Source: Terasakiispira papahanaumokuakeensis (GTDB taxonomy: Bacteria; Pseudomonadota; Gammaproteobacteria; Pseudomonadales; Halomonadaceae). Taken from it: 64,000 bases of DNA. The notes beneath the pieces were generated by a model. The model saw only the letters and a list, made by a program, of their open reading frames with translations, was not told the origin of the DNA and ran no database searches. Of this stretch, positions 19,170-30,848 are shown piece after piece; position 1 is the first letter of the stretch; every line of letters starts with the position of its first letter. Both the position numbers and the translations under genes were made by a program. The stretch is from positions 1,339,108 to 1,403,107 of the forward strand of contig NZ_MDTQ01000001.1 in the NCBI RefSeq assembly GCF_001709345.1. The letters run 5' to 3'.

Positions 19170-19634
19170 TCATCGATCGCCTTGATCAAAGTTCCATATG
19201 ATATCCAATGGAAACTGTTTGCCGTCACGGAAGTCTCGGTAGCAGGGAATGACCATCGGACTGCGTAATTGTTGCTGTTGTTCGGCGTTCAGTAAGTCGT
19301 TCCAGGTGAGCCAGCGAGGGCCAATAATGCCTTCATCCAGTGTGGCGTCTGGCTGTGCTTTAATGGGCGTGCCAATAAAGCAGTGGCGATGATAAGTAAT
19401 GCCGCTGGGGGAGGTGTTGATATAAAGCCCTTGGTAATGGGTAATGTTGACCTCCCAGCCTGTCTCTTCCAGGGTTTCCCGATAAGCCGCTGCAATCAGT
19501 GATTCGCCAAACTCAATATGGCCCGCAGGTTGATTTAACACCTGCCGACCTTCACTCATCTCTTCAGTTAATAGGAAGTAACCATCATCATGAATCACCG
19601 TCGCGACAGTGGCATGGGGCATCCAGCGTGTCAT
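19170..19634 (-). CDS. nudJ: Nudix hydrolase, NudJ-type phosphatase
   Basis: The protein has 154 residues. The Nudix box GHIEFGESLIAAAYRETLEETGW (about residues 37-59) fits Gx5Ex7REUxEExGU, with the metal-binding Glu residues intact. NudJ hydrolyses thiamine (pyro)phosphate and nucleoside di/triphosphates in E. coli. Start ATG overlaps the rluE stop (TGATG), so the two are translationally coupled. The C-terminal IPCYRDFRDGKQFPLDII matches the family. The position next to rluE and mnmA is the conserved one. Confidence 0.9.
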   Translation of the reverse strand: MTRWMPHATVATVIHDDGYFLLTEEMSEGRQVLNQPAGHIEFGESLIAAAYRETLEETGWEVNITHYQGLYINTSPSGITYHRHCFIGTPIKAQPDATLDEGIIGPRWLTWNDLLNAEQQQQLRSPMVIPCYRDFRDGKQFPLDIIWNFDQGDR

Positions 19635-20341
19635 CAGCGCCCTCCTTTGGGTTTTCGCGGTGTGCGGTGTGCGCTTTTAGGCTGAGCGGTTTTGGGGTGA
19701 GCTTTGTGCGTTGTTTTTGAGCCCGCATGTTCACCGCGACCTTTTTTGCGGGGTTTTAGTGTCACTTTTTGGGTTTGTTCAGGCATGTGCACCGTGGTTT
19801 GCCGCCAGCGCCCAGGCTTGAGACCTTCCAGCGTCCAACTGCCAATGGCATAACGAATCAAACGTAATGTAGGAAAACCCACGTGTGCGGTCATACGGCG
19901 GACCTGCCGGTTGCGCCCTTCCATGATGGTGAGCTCTAGCCAGCTGGTGCCTTTGCCTTTGCGAGGTTTAACTGGGGTGCTGCGCTCGGCTACTTTGGGA
20001 GGATCCATCCGTCGGGCTTTTGCCGGGCGAGTACGGCCGTCTTTGAGTTCAACCCCAGTGCTCAACTGCGTGAGGGCCTCATCTGTAATGTCACCTTCCA
20101 CCTGAACCCAATAGGTTTTGGGTAGCTTATACTCAGGGTGAGTGATGCGCGCTTGGAGTTCTCCATCATCGGTCAGCAGGAGTAGCCCTTCGGAGTCGTA
20201 ATCCAAACGACCGGCCGGATAAATATTGGGAACCTTCAAATATTCAGCCAGTGTTGTCCGAGGACTTTCCTCATCGGTGCGTTCATCTGTAAACTGTGAC
20301 AGCACATGAAAAGGTTTGTAAAACAGATAGATATCACTCAT
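19634..20341 (-). CDS. rluE: 23S rRNA pseudouridine(2457) synthase
   Basis: The protein has 235 residues. The RsuA-family catalytic motif GRLDYDSEGLLLLTDDGEL (about 41-59) contains the catalytic Asp, with MEGRNRQVRRM (about 140-150) as the second conserved block. There is no N-terminal S4 domain, as in RluE. The last ~45 residues are a basic, low-complexity tail (KPRKKGRG, then Lys/His/Thr/Pro-rich) longer than in E. coli. First gene of the minus-strand cluster, divergent from icd. Confidence 0.9.
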   Translation of the reverse strand: MSDIYLFYKPFHVLSQFTDERTDEESPRTTLAEYLKVPNIYPAGRLDYDSEGLLLLTDDGELQARITHPEYKLPKTYWVQVEGDITDEALTQLSTGVELKDGRTRPAKARRMDPPKVAERSTPVKPRKGKGTSWLELTIMEGRNRQVRRMTAHVGFPTLRLIRYAIGSWTLEGLKPGRWRQTTVHMPEQTQKVTLKPRKKGRGEHAGSKTTHKAHPKTAQPKSAHRTPRKPKGGR

Positions 20342-20402
20342 TTTTAAGATGTCATCTTGTTAGGGCAATTTGGATACGTTGCATCCGCGACAGGGCCAGA
20401 AA

Positions 20403-20476
20403 GGGATAGTGTATCCCGTGTTGTTGTAGGCTTACTACAAATTGCCTACTGAACCAAGTAGTTGCGGTGCTATACT
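20403..20476 (+). promoter_or_regulatory. icd promoter region with extended -10
   Basis: TGCTATACT at 20468-20476 is a near-consensus extended -10 element about 40 bp before the icd start. No good -35 is present at 17 bp spacing, as expected for an extended -10 promoter. A small inverted repeat GGGATAGTGTATCCC lies upstream at 20403-20417. Confidence 0.6.
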
Positions 20477-20516
20477 AGCGCCGCGAGCGATTTTACATGC
20501 TATTAGGGAGTTAAGA

Positions 20517-21773
20517 ATGGGCTATCAAAATATTAAGGTGCCGGCGACCGGTGAAAAAATCACGGTAAACGCTGACAATTCCATCAATGTGCCGAATAAC
20601 CCCATCATTCCCTTCATCGAAGGTGATGGCATTGGTGTCGATGTGTCTCCGGCGATGATCAAGGTTGTTGATGCGGCGGTTCAGAAGGCTTACAACGGTG
20701 AGCGAAAAATCTCCTGGATGGAAGTCTATGCGGGCGAGAAAGCCACGCACGTATACGACCAGGACACCTGGATGCCTAAAGAGACGCTGGAAGCGATCAA
20801 GGACTATGTTGTTTCTATTAAAGGTCCTTTGACAACCCCTGTGGGTGGTGGCATTCGTTCCCTGAACGTGGCGTTGCGTCAAGAGCTGGATCTGTATGTC
20901 TGTCAGCGTCCTGTGCGCTGGTTCCAAGGCGTTCCAAGCCCGGTTAAAGCGCCTGGCGATGTGGATATGGTGATCTTCCGCGAAAACTCTGAAGATATCT
21001 ATGCCGGGGTTGAGTGGAAAGCCGGTACGCCTGAAGCTGATAAAGTGATTAAGTTCCTGCGTGAAGAAATGGGTGTTAAAAACATCCGCTTCCCAGAACA
21101 GTGTGGTATCGGTGTGAAACCGGTGTCTGAAGAAGGCACTAAGCGTCTGGTTCGTAAAGCGATTCAGTATGCTGTGGATAATGACCGTGATTCAGTCACG
21201 ATTGTCCACAAAGGCAACATCATGAAGTTCACCGAAGGTGCTTTCAAAGATTGGGGCTATCAGGTTGCGGCTGAAGAGTTTGGCGCAGAGCTGTTAGATG
21301 GCGGCCCTTGGATGAGCTTTAAAAACCCGAACACGGGCAAAGAAGTTGTCGTCAAAGACGTGATCGCTGATGCCATGCTGCAGCAGATCCTTCTGCGTCC
21401 GGCTGAGTATGATGTCATCGCAACTTTGAACTTGAACGGTGACTATATCTCTGATGCGCTGGCCGCAGAAGTTGGGGGTATTGGTATCGCTCCGGGTGCG
21501 AACTTGTCTGATAGCGTTGCTATGTTCGAAGCGACTCACGGCACTGCACCTAAATATGCCGGTCAAGACAAAGTGAACCCAGGTTCTGTCATTTTGTCTG
21601 CTGAGATGATGTTACGCCATATGGGCTGGCTCGAAGCTGCTGATTTGGTTATCAAAGGTGTTGAAGGTGCGATCGCTAACAAAACAGTGACTTATGACTT
21701 TGAGCGTCTGATGGAAGGTGCCAAGCTGCGTAAGTGTTCTGAGTTTGCTGGTGATGTGATCGACAATATGTAA
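20517..21773 (+). CDS. icd: NADP-dependent isocitrate dehydrogenase
   Basis: The protein has 418 residues from ATG 20517, chosen for the TAGGGAG site 8 bp upstream and the conserved [12 protein letters not shown] start; the frame is open further upstream but that part overlaps the promoter. It oxidises isocitrate to 2-oxoglutarate. The substrate loop [13 protein letters not shown] carries Ser115, the residue phosphorylated by AceK in E. coli. The NADP-binding end has [11 protein letters not shown]. With aceA in the same window, this enzyme forms the TCA/glyoxylate branch point. Followed by a strong terminator. Confidence 0.97.
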   Translation: MGYQNIKVPATGEKITVNADNSINVPNNPIIPFIEGDGIGVDVSPAMIKVVDAAVQKAYNGERKISWMEVYAGEKATHVYDQDTWMPKETLEAIKDYVVSIKGPLTTPVGGGIRSLNVALRQELDLYVCQRPVRWFQGVPSPVKAPGDVDMVIFRENSEDIYAGVEWKAGTPEADKVIKFLREEMGVKNIRFPEQCGIGVKPVSEEGTKRLVRKAIQYAVDNDRDSVTIVHKGNIMKFTEGAFKDWGYQVAAEEFGAELLDGGPWMSFKNPNTGKEVVVKDVIADAMLQQILLRPAEYDVIATLNLNGDYISDALAAEVGGIGIAPGANLSDSVAMFEATHGTAPKYAGQDKVNPGSVILSAEMMLRHMGWLEAADLVIKGVEGAIANKTVTYDFERLMEGAKLRKCSEFAGDVIDNM

Positions 21774-21904
21774 GTCGCTCATAAGATGTGTCATCTTCAT
21801 TGGTGCTCATTAAAACATCGATGCTTATCGAGGCATCTATGTTCACTGAGATGAGATGAATAAGCACATCAGCATCCGAGTCGCATCATCGGGCTTAGGA
21901 TGAA

Positions 21905-21938
21905 AGAACCCTGCAGGTGACTGCAGGGTTCTTTTTTT
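21905..21938 (+). terminator. Rho-independent terminator of icd
   Basis: A 12-bp stem AGAACCCTGCAG / CTGCAGGGTTCT with GTGA loop, followed by a run of T. Confidence 0.93.
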
Positions 21939-22498
21939 GATCTATTTTTGACCTGTTGCTCAATGGCTGCTATAGCCCATTAGCGGAATAAATAATTGCG
22001 AGTTCATTTTGAGACGGTCTTCTTTTCTCGTTTTGCGGATCTGACCTATCTCCTGATCTATATCGCAATTTATCCAGACAAATGGTAAGTGAATAGCGGT
22101 TGGATTAAAGACACGATGAAAGCCTTTATGCGGAAATGCGAGTAGAAAATAGCTAGAAACGCTTGAGTTGAACAACTTATATCTGAAAGACTTGTGCTTC
22201 GCTCATGCTGCCCCTATTTTGTAATTGGGGTTATGCTTGTTATCGGGCCGCTTATTTTGATTTTTAATCTGATTTTGATTTTGAATCTAAAGCTGCGGAG
22301 CTTTTAAGCCATCTTGACGTCTAAAGTCTGATACACAGCAGCATGTTCCGATCTAAACTCGAACCAAGAGGCTTGGCAGGCGTGATGCCAAACACGGACA
22401 CATTTTCCGACCAGGCGGTAGATAACCTGGCCATCAATAGTATTCATAGTGAGTTGTTTCAGGCAGCTCATTGGGATAATCAGGGTCTGGCCATTAGG
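21939..22498. other. Long gap between icd and clpS
   Basis: About 560 bp. In many gammaproteobacteria cspD sits here divergent from clpS, but no cold-shock domain is encoded. A minus-strand frame at 21960-22175 lacks a good start and recognisable domain. An 18-bp tandem repeat lies at 22254-22289. Otherwise nothing that I can name. Confidence 0.6.
22254..22289 (+). repeat. 18-bp tandem repeat, two copies, upstream of clpS
   Basis: ATTTTGATTTTTAATCTG followed by ATTTTGATTTTGAATCTA. Confidence 0.8.
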
Positions 22499-22834
22499 AT
22501 GATGGCGGACGATCATGGTGCTGACGAGGAAGGGGAAGATGGAGCTCTGGCCACTGAAGAGGCCAAACCGGAACTGAAACGGCCTTCTATGTATAAAGTG
22601 ATCATGCTTAATGATGACTATACGCCGATGGAGTTTGTTGTTCAGGTATTAATGGAATTCTTCAGCATGGACCAGGATAAGGCAACCCGAATTATGTTGG
22701 CTGTTCATACTGAAGGCCGTGCCGTATGTGGTCTTTATACTCGGGATGTCGCTGAAACCAAGGCAGCTCAGGTCAACCAGTTCGCGCGGGATAATGAACA
22801 CCCGCTACTGTGTGATATCGAAGTTGCCGACTGA
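22499..22834 (+). CDS. clpS: ATP-dependent Clp protease adaptor ClpS
   Basis: The protein has 111 residues from ATG 22499 (a second ATG follows at 22502); the upstream open frame is not ClpS-like. ClpS binds N-degron substrates and passes them to ClpAP. The core [20 protein letters not shown] (about 38-57), [12 protein letters not shown] and [10 protein letters not shown] contain the known N-end binding residues (Asn-Asp pair, Met, His). The N-terminal ~30 residues are acidic and flexible. clpA follows after 40 bp, so the pair forms an operon. The start codon choice is moderately certain. Confidence 0.93.
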   Translation: MMADDHGADEEGEDGALATEEAKPELKRPSMYKVIMLNDDYTPMEFVVQVLMEFFSMDQDKATRIMLAVHTEGRAVCGLYTRDVAETKAAQVNQFARDNEHPLLCDIEVAD

Positions 22835-22874
22835 TTACTGAACCGCTTTTAGGGCGGTAAGAGAGGGTAGGCCC

Positions 22875-25142
22875 ATGCTCAGTAAAGATCTCGAACACAC
22901 GCTCAATGAAGCGTTCACCATGGCGCGTCGTCAACGCCATGAGTTCATGACTGTAGAGCATTTATTGTTAGCGCTGCTGGATAATGACGCCGCTGCAGAA
23001 GTTTTGCGTGCCTGTGGTGTTGAAATGGAGCGTTTAAGAGATGATCTGGCCGAATTTATTGGCTCCACCACTCCCTTAATCCCTGAAGGTCACTTGGAGC
23101 GAGAAACACAACCGACTTTAGGTTTTCAGCGTGTACTTCAGCGGGCTGTTTTTCATGTTCAGTCTTCGGGTAAACAGGAAGTCAATGGGGCCAATGTGTT
23201 GGTGGCCATTTTCAGTGAGCAGGAAAGCCAAGCGGTCTTTTTCCTCAAACAGCAAGGTGTTGCCCGTGTTGATATTGTGAATTTTGTGTCTCATGGGATT
23301 TCTAAGGTCAATAGCCCCGATGCGGGGAATAGTGGGCATGACACAGAAGAAGAAACGGAAACCGTTTCCGCCGGTCATCCGCTGCACAGCTTTGCGACTA
23401 ACCTCAATGAACAAGCGCGTATTGGGCGGATTGATCCTTTGGTTGGGCGTGAGCATGAAATTGAGCGGGTGGTCCAGGTGCTAGCCCGCCGCCGGAAGAA
23501 TAACCCTTTGTTGGTCGGTGAAGCTGGGGTAGGTAAAACAGCTATTGCCGAAGGGCTGGCTAAACGCATCGTGGACGGTATGGTACCTGATGTGATTTCT
23601 GATGCCGTCGTTTACTCCTTGGATTTGGGCGCGCTCCTAGCGGGGACCAAGTATCGCGGTGATTTCGAAAAACGGTTGAAAGCACTTTTAGGCGAACTGC
23701 GTAAGCAAGAACACTCGATTTTATTTATTGATGAGATTCATACCATTATTGGTGCGGGTGCTGCTTCAGGTGGGGTCATGGATGCTTCTAACCTGTTGAA
23801 GCCGATGCTGTCCAGTGGTGAGTTGCGCTGTATTGGGTCTACAACCTTCCAGGAATATCGAGGTATTTTTGAGAAAGACCGTGCATTGGCACGACGTTTC
23901 CAGAAAATTGATGTGACTGAGCCGACAGTTGAAGATACCTTTGCGATTTTGCGTGGTCTGAAAAGTCGTTTCGAGGATCATCATAAAATTCATTATGACG
24001 ATGCTGCACTGGAAACCGCTGCACGATTGTCCGCGCGTTATATTAATGATCGTCATCTACCCGATAAGGCGATTGATGTCGTCGATGAGGCCGGAGCTTA
24101 TCAGCAATTGCTGCCTTTGGATCAACGTGTTGAAGTGATTGGGGTTGATGAGATTGAGTCTGTGGTGGCCAAAATTGCCAGGATTCCACCCAAATCAGTC
24201 TCCAGCGATGACAAAGAAGTGCTGCGCAATGTCGAGCGTGATTTGAAAATGCTGGTCTTTGGCCAGGATGAAAGCATTGAGGCACTCTCCAATGCCATTA
24301 AATTGTCTCGAGCAGGCCTGAAATCACCGGAGAAACCCATTGGGGCTTTCTTGTTTGCAGGGCCAACAGGCGTAGGTAAAACAGAGGTCACGCGGCAGTT
24401 AGCCCGTACGCTCGGGATTGAGCTGGTGCGCTTCGATATGTCTGAGTATATGGAGCGTCATACCGTCTCACGGCTGATCGGGGCGCCCCCTGGATATGTG
24501 GGTTATGACCAGGGTGGGTTATTGACTGAAGCGGTGACTAAGAATCCTCATTGTGTGTTGTTGTTGGATGAGATTGAGAAAGCGCATCCGGAAGTCTTTA
24601 ACCTGCTACTGCAGGTGATGGACCATGGGACTTTGACGGACAATAATGGGCGTAAGGCTGATTTCCGTAATGTAATCTTGGTCATGACCACCAACGCGGG
24701 GGCTGAGTCTATGGCACGCCGCTCAATTGGCTTCCAGAAGCAAGATCATTCCACCGATGGTATGGAGGTGATCCGTAAGTCCTTCTCGCCAGAGTTTAGA
24801 AACCGGTTGGATACGATTATTCAGTTCCAGGCGTTGGATCAAGATGTGATTAAAAACATCGTGGACAAATTTCTGGTTGAATTGCAGGCTCAACTGGATG
24901 ACAAACGTGTTGTCGTTGAAGTCGATGATGATGCCCGCACTTGGTTGGCGGAGCATGGTTATGATAAAGAAATGGGGGCGCGCCCAATGGCTCGTCTGAT
25001 TCAGGAGCAGATCAAGAAACCATTAGCCGAGGCGATTCTTTTCGGAGCGCTGGCGAATCATGGCGGCACAGCTTATGTGTCTGTTCAGGATGATAATCTG
25101 ACGCTGACTTTTGAGGGGGCTGTCGAGCCTGAGCCCGCTTAA
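22875..25142 (+). CDS. clpA: ATPase subunit of ClpAP protease
   Basis: The protein has 755 residues, E. coli length. Order: N-domain (1-145, binds ClpS), AAA1 with Walker [10 protein letters not shown] near 215 and Walker B LFIDEIH, AAA2 with GPTGVGKTE near 500 and [11 protein letters not shown], then the C-terminal D2-small domain. The [14 protein letters not shown] pore loop of AAA2 is present. It unfolds substrates and feeds ClpP. Start has AGAGGGTAGG upstream. A good terminator follows. Confidence 0.97.
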   Translation: MLSKDLEHTLNEAFTMARRQRHEFMTVEHLLLALLDNDAAAEVLRACGVEMERLRDDLAEFIGSTTPLIPEGHLERETQPTLGFQRVLQRAVFHVQSSGKQEVNGANVLVAIFSEQESQAVFFLKQQGVARVDIVNFVSHGISKVNSPDAGNSGHDTEEETETVSAGHPLHSFATNLNEQARIGRIDPLVGREHEIERVVQVLARRRKNNPLLVGEAGVGKTAIAEGLAKRIVDGMVPDVISDAVVYSLDLGALLAGTKYRGDFEKRLKALLGELRKQEHSILFIDEIHTIIGAGAASGGVMDASNLLKPMLSSGELRCIGSTTFQEYRGIFEKDRALARRFQKIDVTEPTVEDTFAILRGLKSRFEDHHKIHYDDAALETAARLSARYINDRHLPDKAIDVVDEAGAYQQLLPLDQRVEVIGVDEIESVVAKIARIPPKSVSSDDKEVLRNVERDLKMLVFGQDESIEALSNAIKLSRAGLKSPEKPIGAFLFAGPTGVGKTEVTRQLARTLGIELVRFDMSEYMERHTVSRLIGAPPGYVGYDQGGLLTEAVTKNPHCVLLLDEIEKAHPEVFNLLLQVMDHGTLTDNNGRKADFRNVILVMTTNAGAESMARRSIGFQKQDHSTDGMEVIRKSFSPEFRNRLDTIIQFQALDQDVIKNIVDKFLVELQAQLDDKRVVVEVDDDARTWLAEHGYDKEMGARPMARLIQEQIKKPLAEAILFGALANHGGTAYVSVQDDNLTLTFEGAVEPEPA

Positions 25143-25198
25143 GGGGCTAGGTTTGTCATGACATCCCGGTCGAGTGCTTTTCGACCCTTCAATAAAAG

Positions 25199-25228
25199 CC
25201 CCGAAGATGCTTGTCTTCGGGGTTTTTT
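25199..25228 (+). terminator. Rho-independent terminator of clpA
   Basis: A 9-bp stem CCCCGAAGA / TCTTCGGGG with a 6-nt loop, followed by TTTTTT. Confidence 0.92.
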
Positions 25229-25355
25229 AGGTTTTACCTGAGTTTGCTTTAGCGTGTTCTTTTTTTAAAGTATCTACTTATGGCATTGGATGGCCTTGAA
25301 TGTCATCTCAAAAAGATCGACTGTCGTCCCATGCCCTAAGTAGGCGCCTGTTGCA

Positions 25356-25787
25356 TCAGTCGGACATAATTCGCACGGCGTTGGTTTCTATGTGTTGCAG
25401 TAGGGTTTGGAGTTCACCTTGCTGGTCTTCGCTCATTCCGTTGAGGATATCTTGGCGTACTTCCTCGGCGATATATTCTATTTTTTCCAGCAGGGGTTTT
25501 GCTGTGGGCGTCAAGTAGATCCGCTTGCTGCGTTTGTCTTCCTCATCCTGCTGTCGCTCAATCAGATCTTGTCTTTGCAAACTATCGAGCAAGCGCACCA
25601 GTGTTGGACCTTCAATACCGACTCTTTCAGCGAGTACTTTCTGACTGACGCCATCCCCTAAGCGGTTGAGGATGAAAAGTGTCAGCCAACGTGATTGCGT
25701 CATGCCTAGCGGCTTGAGTGCCTTGTCTAACGCTGCACGCCACAAACGATGTGTGCGTGCCAATCTCATACCCAGTTCAATGCTCAT
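25356..25787 (-). CDS. MarR/SlyA-family transcriptional regulator
   Basis: The protein has 143 residues from ATG 25787 (MSIELGMRLAR), which aligns with the SlyA N-terminus; an ATG 15 bp upstream is the alternative. The winged-helix domain reads MTQSRWLTLFILNRLGDGVSQKVLAERVGIEGPTLVRLLD and the wing DEEDKRSKRIYLT, close to SlyA. SlyA proteins bind palindromic sites and respond to aromatic carboxylates. A near-consensus SlyA box lies 30 bp upstream, suggesting autoregulation. It is divergent from fadB, whose long upstream gap it could also serve. Confidence 0.85.
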   Translation of the reverse strand: MSIELGMRLARTHRLWRAALDKALKPLGMTQSRWLTLFILNRLGDGVSQKVLAERVGIEGPTLVRLLDSLQRQDLIERQQDEEDKRSKRIYLTPTAKPLLEKIEYIAEEVRQDILNGMSEDQQGELQTLLQHIETNAVRIMSD

Positions 25788-25816
25788 TTTGAACAGTCCC
25801 ATTAATCAATGTGCAG

Positions 25817-25828
25817 TTAGCATGCTAA
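25817..25828. promoter_or_regulatory. SlyA-type operator
   Basis: TTAGCATGCTAA is a perfect 12-bp palindrome one base away from the published SlyA consensus TTAGCAAGCTAA. It lies 30 bp before the regulator's start codon, between it and fadB. Confidence 0.75.
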
Positions 25829-26167
25829 AAGGTGCTTAAGCATTTGTGAACCACTGTTTTTACCTGGCATTAAAAACCATGACATATATTGGGCTACTCT
25901 GGTGAAGGTGAGAATTCTGGTGTGAGTAATAGGGCTAACGCCGCGATTTTGTGAATATAGGTTTCGACCTTAGGCTGAAGTGGCGTGTGGGCTATTGACA
26001 GCAGTGATGTTTTATCTGAAGGTTGAGTGTATCAAACGCCCGTATGAATCTTTGTCCTGACTGATGATTGATTTGAAGATTATCAACCTACAAACGTTAG
26101 TTTCAGATTGGCATAAGATTTAATGGGAAGATCATTGAGTCGTTTTATTTGAGCTGGAGATCAGTCC
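25829..26167. other. Upstream region of fadB
   Basis: About 340 bp, AT-rich, no gene. It holds a PsrA-like box (26091-26104). GAGCTGGAGATC before 26168 provides the fadB ribosome binding site. Confidence 0.6.
26091..26104. promoter_or_regulatory. Possible PsrA-type fatty-acid operator
   Basis: CAAAC-GTTA-GTTTC fits the Pseudomonas PsrA pattern (G/C)AAAC(N2-4)GTTT(G/C). It lies 64 bp before fadB, a plausible repressor position. Single short match, so uncertain. Confidence 0.5.
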
Positions 26168-28315
26168 ATGATTTACCAAGGCGATGCCATTTCGGTAAAG
26201 ACCGTCGGTGACCAGGTCGCTGAGCTCACCTTCGATTTGAAGGGTGAGTCGATTAATAAATTAAGTAGTGCGGTGATTCGCGAGCTGGGTGAGGCGGTAG
26301 ACGCCATTCAGCGTACAGATGAGCTGAAAGGGTTGCTGATTTCCAGTGCCAAAGAGGCCTTTATTGTTGGGGCTGATATCAAAGAGTTTCATGAGATCTT
26401 TGATAAGGGTGAAGACTATTTGGTTGAGATGAACCAGAAGGTCCATACCCTTTTTAATACGATTGAAGATTTGCCCTTTCCCACAGTTACGGCGGTTAAT
26501 GGGTTAGCACTTGGTGGTGGATGTGAAATGACGCTCACCACTGATTTCAGGGTTATGGCGCCAAAAGCCAAGATTGGCTTACCTGAAACCAAGTTAGGGA
26601 TCTTGCCTGGCTGGGGTGGTTGTGTGCGTTTGCCTCGCATCATTGGGGCAGATAATGCGATCGAATGGATTTGTGGTGGTACTGAAAACAAAGCGGATCA
26701 AGCGTTGAAAGTGGGCGCTGTGGATGCGGTTGTAGAGTTGGACAAGTTACGAGACGCTGCTTTGGATATTCTGGCTCAGGCGAATGCTGGACAGCTTGAT
26801 TGGCAGGCTCGTCGAGCCGAGAAAGCATCGCCTTTAAAACTTGACCCGATTGAAGCCATGATGGTGTTTGAAACCTCTAAAGGCTATGTCGCGGGTAAAG
26901 CTGGGCCACATTATCCCTCGCCGATTGAAGCGATTAAGGTGATTCAAAAAGGGGCCACGGCTGATCGAGAGAAGGCCCAGCACATTGAAGCTAAAGCCTT
27001 TGCCAAAATGGCGATGACCGATGTCGCTTTTAATTTGGTGGGCTTGTTTATGAATGACCAGGTGGTGAAGAAAAAAGCCAGCCAGTATGAGCAATTAGCC
27101 CAACCCGTAGAGAAGGCAGCGGTGCTTGGTGCCGGTATTATGGGCGGCGGTGTAGCGTATCAATCGGCCTCCAAAGGGACGCCGATTATGATGAAAGATA
27201 TTCGTGAAGATGCCTTGCAGTTGGGTCTGAATGAAGCCAAAAAGTTGCTGGCAAAACGTGTTGAACGCAACAAAATGACGGTCGAGCAGATGGCGGATGC
27301 GCTCAATGCGATCCGACCTACATTGTCATATGGTGATTTTGGCGATGTCGACCTGGTCGTTGAAGCCGTAGTTGAGAATCCGAAAATTAAAGGCAGTGTG
27401 TTGAGCGAGGTCGAGGCCAATGTGGCTGACGATGCGATTGTCACCTCGAATACCTCGACGATTTCCATTAATGCCTTGGCTGAGAACCTCAAACGTCCCG
27501 AGAACTTCTGCGGTATGCACTTTTTTAATCCCGTGCATCGTATGCCGCTAGTCGAAGTGATTCGAGGCGAAAAAACATCAGATAAGGCGGTGGCCGCGAC
27601 AGTCGCTTATGCTCGAAAAATGGGTAAAACCCCGATTGTGGTGAATGATTGCCCTGGGTTCTTGGTGAACCGGGTGCTGTTTCCTTACTTCGGTGGTTTT
27701 ATGGGGTTGATGGAGCATGGGGCTGATTTCCAGCGCGTCGACAAAGTGATGGAGAAGTTTGGTTGGCCGATGGGGCCTGCTTACTTGCTTGATGTTGTCG
27801 GCTTGGATACCGCTGTCCATGCCAATGCGGTGATGGCTGAAGGCTTCCCTGATCGTATGGCTCGTGACAGCAAGACAGTGCTTAATGTGATGTTTGAGCA
27901 CGAGCGTTTGGGTCAGAAAAACAAGCTGGGTTTTTATCGCTATGAGGAAGATCGCAAGGGTAAACCGAAAAAACAAGTGGATGAAGAGGCTTATGCCTTG
28001 GTGAAACCGCTTATTCAGGATTCGCGAGAGTTTTCTGACGATGAAATTGTGGCCCGGATGATGGTGCCCTTGTGCTTGGAAACCGTACGTTGCCTTGAAG
28101 ATGGCATCGTGGGCACCCCAGCTGAAGCGGATATGGCGCTGATTTATGGTATTGGTTTCCCGCCGTTCCGTGGTGGAGCGCTGCGTTATATCGATGCGAT
28201 GGGCGTTGATCAGTTCGTTCAATTGGCAGACTCACTGGCTGAACTGGGCCCGCTTTATGCGCCGACACAGAAGTTGCGTGATATGGCCGCCAAAGGCGAG
28301 CGTTTTTACGCTTAA
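26168..28315 (+). CDS. fadB: Fatty acid oxidation complex subunit alpha
   Basis: The protein has 715 residues, the bacterial FadB length. The N-terminal enoyl-CoA hydratase/isomerase domain (1-190) has [11 protein letters not shown] (oxyanion loop) and the catalytic Glu residues in [13 protein letters not shown] and GLPETKLGI. The C-terminal 3-hydroxyacyl-CoA dehydrogenase domain starts at [16 protein letters not shown] (about 318-333, NAD binding) and has the signature [13 protein letters not shown] with catalytic His. With FadA it forms the alpha2beta2 beta-oxidation complex. fadA follows after 61 bp. Confidence 0.97.
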   Translation: MIYQGDAISVKTVGDQVAELTFDLKGESINKLSSAVIRELGEAVDAIQRTDELKGLLISSAKEAFIVGADIKEFHEIFDKGEDYLVEMNQKVHTLFNTIEDLPFPTVTAVNGLALGGGCEMTLTTDFRVMAPKAKIGLPETKLGILPGWGGCVRLPRIIGADNAIEWICGGTENKADQALKVGAVDAVVELDKLRDAALDILAQANAGQLDWQARRAEKASPLKLDPIEAMMVFETSKGYVAGKAGPHYPSPIEAIKVIQKGATADREKAQHIEAKAFAKMAMTDVAFNLVGLFMNDQVVKKKASQYEQLAQPVEKAAVLGAGIMGGGVAYQSASKGTPIMMKDIREDALQLGLNEAKKLLAKRVERNKMTVEQMADALNAIRPTLSYGDFGDVDLVVEAVVENPKIKGSVLSEVEANVADDAIVTSNTSTISINALAENLKRPENFCGMHFFNPVHRMPLVEVIRGEKTSDKAVAATVAYARKMGKTPIVVNDCPGFLVNRVLFPYFGGFMGLMEHGADFQRVDKVMEKFGWPMGPAYLLDVVGLDTAVHANAVMAEGFPDRMARDSKTVLNVMFEHERLGQKNKLGFYRYEEDRKGKPKKQVDEEAYALVKPLIQDSREFSDDEIVARMMVPLCLETVRCLEDGIVGTPAEADMALIYGIGFPPFRGGALRYIDAMGVDQFVQLADSLAELGPLYAPTQKLRDMAAKGERFYA

Positions 28316-28349
28316 TTCATCATCGCTGCAAGGCCTTGTGAGGCCTTGA

Positions 28350-29550
<1,201 letters not shown>

Positions 29551-29552
<2 letters not shown>

Positions 29553-29584
29553 TGGTGAATGTTGACTAATGGTGAATGTTGACC
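29551..29584 (+). repeat. 17-bp tandem duplication at the fadA stop codon
   Basis: AATGGTGAATGTTGACT followed by AATGGTGAATGTTGACC. It begins within the TAA stop of fadA. Confidence 0.9.
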
Positions 29585-29623
29585 TCTTCAAAGCAATGCT
29601 GCTGTAAGCAAGGTTGCTCCATG

Positions 29624-29650
29624 AAAACCGGCCTTAGGGCCGGTTTTTTT
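29624..29650 (+). terminator. Rho-independent terminator of fadBA
   Basis: AAAACCGGCC and GGCCGGTTTT form the stem around a TTAG loop, followed by a T run. Confidence 0.92.
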
Positions 29651-29772
29651 ATGCTCATTTCGTGGAATACTTGCGATGTCAGTCATCCGCAGATATGCTT
29701 TGCGGTAATTTTAAAATTAATTTTTATTCCAACTTGATTGGTCTTGACTGTCATTATCAGGAGTGACTGGCT

Positions 29773-30744
29773 ATGAAGCTCCAGCAGCTGCGTTATATCT
29801 GGGAAGTGGCCCACCATGATTTAAATGTTTCGGCAACCGCTCAGAGTTTATTTACATCGCAGCCAGGTATCAGTAAGCAAATTCGTCTTTTAGAAGATGA
29901 GTTAGGGGTTGAGATTTTTGCTCGTAGTGGTAAGCACTTAACTCGTATTACACCGGCGGGACAAGCGGTCATTGATTTGGCCGGTCAGGTGTTGCAAAAG
30001 GTCGAGAATATCAAGCGTGTTTCTCAAGAGTTTAATGATGAGCGACGGGGTAGTTTAACACTAGCGACGACCCATACTCAGGCGCGTTATATTTTGCCGT
30101 CGGTCATTCAGCAGTTTATGCAGCGCTATCCCGATGTCACATTAAACCTTAAGCAGGGAACGCCGCCTCAGATTGCACAAATGGTGGTTGATGGGGATGC
30201 GGATATTGCAATCGCAACCGAATCGATCGCCAGTTATAACGATTTGGTCACGATGCCATGCTATAGCTGGAACCGTTGTGTTCTGGTGCCTAAAGATCAT
30301 CCTTTGGCGAGTGTGTCCACGTTGACATTGGAAGCCTTGGCCGATTATCCCATTGTGACTTATGTGGCGGGTTTTACTGGGCGTTCCAAGCTGGATGAAG
30401 CGTTCGATATCGAGGGGTTAACGCCCAGAATTGCATTTACGGCGGCGGATTCCGATGTCATTAAAACCTATGTGAGACTCGGTGTTGGTGTTGGTATTGT
30501 CGCGCATATGGCCGCCGATGAGCGCGATGATGACTTGGTGGCGATTGAGGCCAGTCATTTGTTTGCGCCTAGCGTGACCCGATTAGGGTTGAGACGTGGT
30601 ACCTTTATGCGGGGTTACATGTACCACTTTATTGAGAAGCTGGCGCCTCACTTGGATCGAGACAAAATCGATGAGGCTTTGACGGCCAGTAACCGCGGCG
30701 CGCTTGAGCAGCTATTTGCTGATTTGGTGCTTCCGGCTCGCTAG
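29773..30744 (+). CDS. cysB: LysR-type regulator of sulphur assimilation
   Basis: The protein has 323 residues, the CysB length. The N-terminal MKLQQLRYIWEVAHHDLNVSATAQSLFTSQPGISKQIRLLEDELG is the CysB helix-turn-helix. TTHTQARYILP (about 100-110) is the ligand-binding loop for N-acetylserine/sulphate that separates CysB/Cbl from other LysR proteins. It activates cysteine-biosynthesis genes under sulphur limitation. Alternative: a Cbl-like paralogue, less likely by length. Transcribed alone. Confidence 0.93.
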   Translation: MKLQQLRYIWEVAHHDLNVSATAQSLFTSQPGISKQIRLLEDELGVEIFARSGKHLTRITPAGQAVIDLAGQVLQKVENIKRVSQEFNDERRGSLTLATTHTQARYILPSVIQQFMQRYPDVTLNLKQGTPPQIAQMVVDGDADIAIATESIASYNDLVTMPCYSWNRCVLVPKDHPLASVSTLTLEALADYPIVTYVAGFTGRSKLDEAFDIEGLTPRIAFTAADSDVIKTYVRLGVGVGIVAHMAADERDDDLVAIEASHLFAPSVTRLGLRRGTFMRGYMYHFIEKLAPHLDRDKIDEALTASNRGALEQLFADLVLPAR

Positions 30745-30848
30745 CGTTTTATCGTGCAGTCACTGGCTGTCAAAAGCCAAGTATTGGCTGGACGATGAGA
30801 TGATCAGTGGTCATTACAGTCGTTTAAAATCAGTTCAAGGATTATGTT

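Noticed and set aside
19031-19228. Frame with repeated LVMRL peptide units
   Set aside because: It is the translation of 15-bp intergenic tandem repeats, out of frame with nudJ, and has no initiation signal.
21960-22175. Minus-strand 71-codon frame between icd and clpS
   Set aside because: Starts with TTG without a ribosome site and shows no recognisable domain; not the cspD gene expected here.
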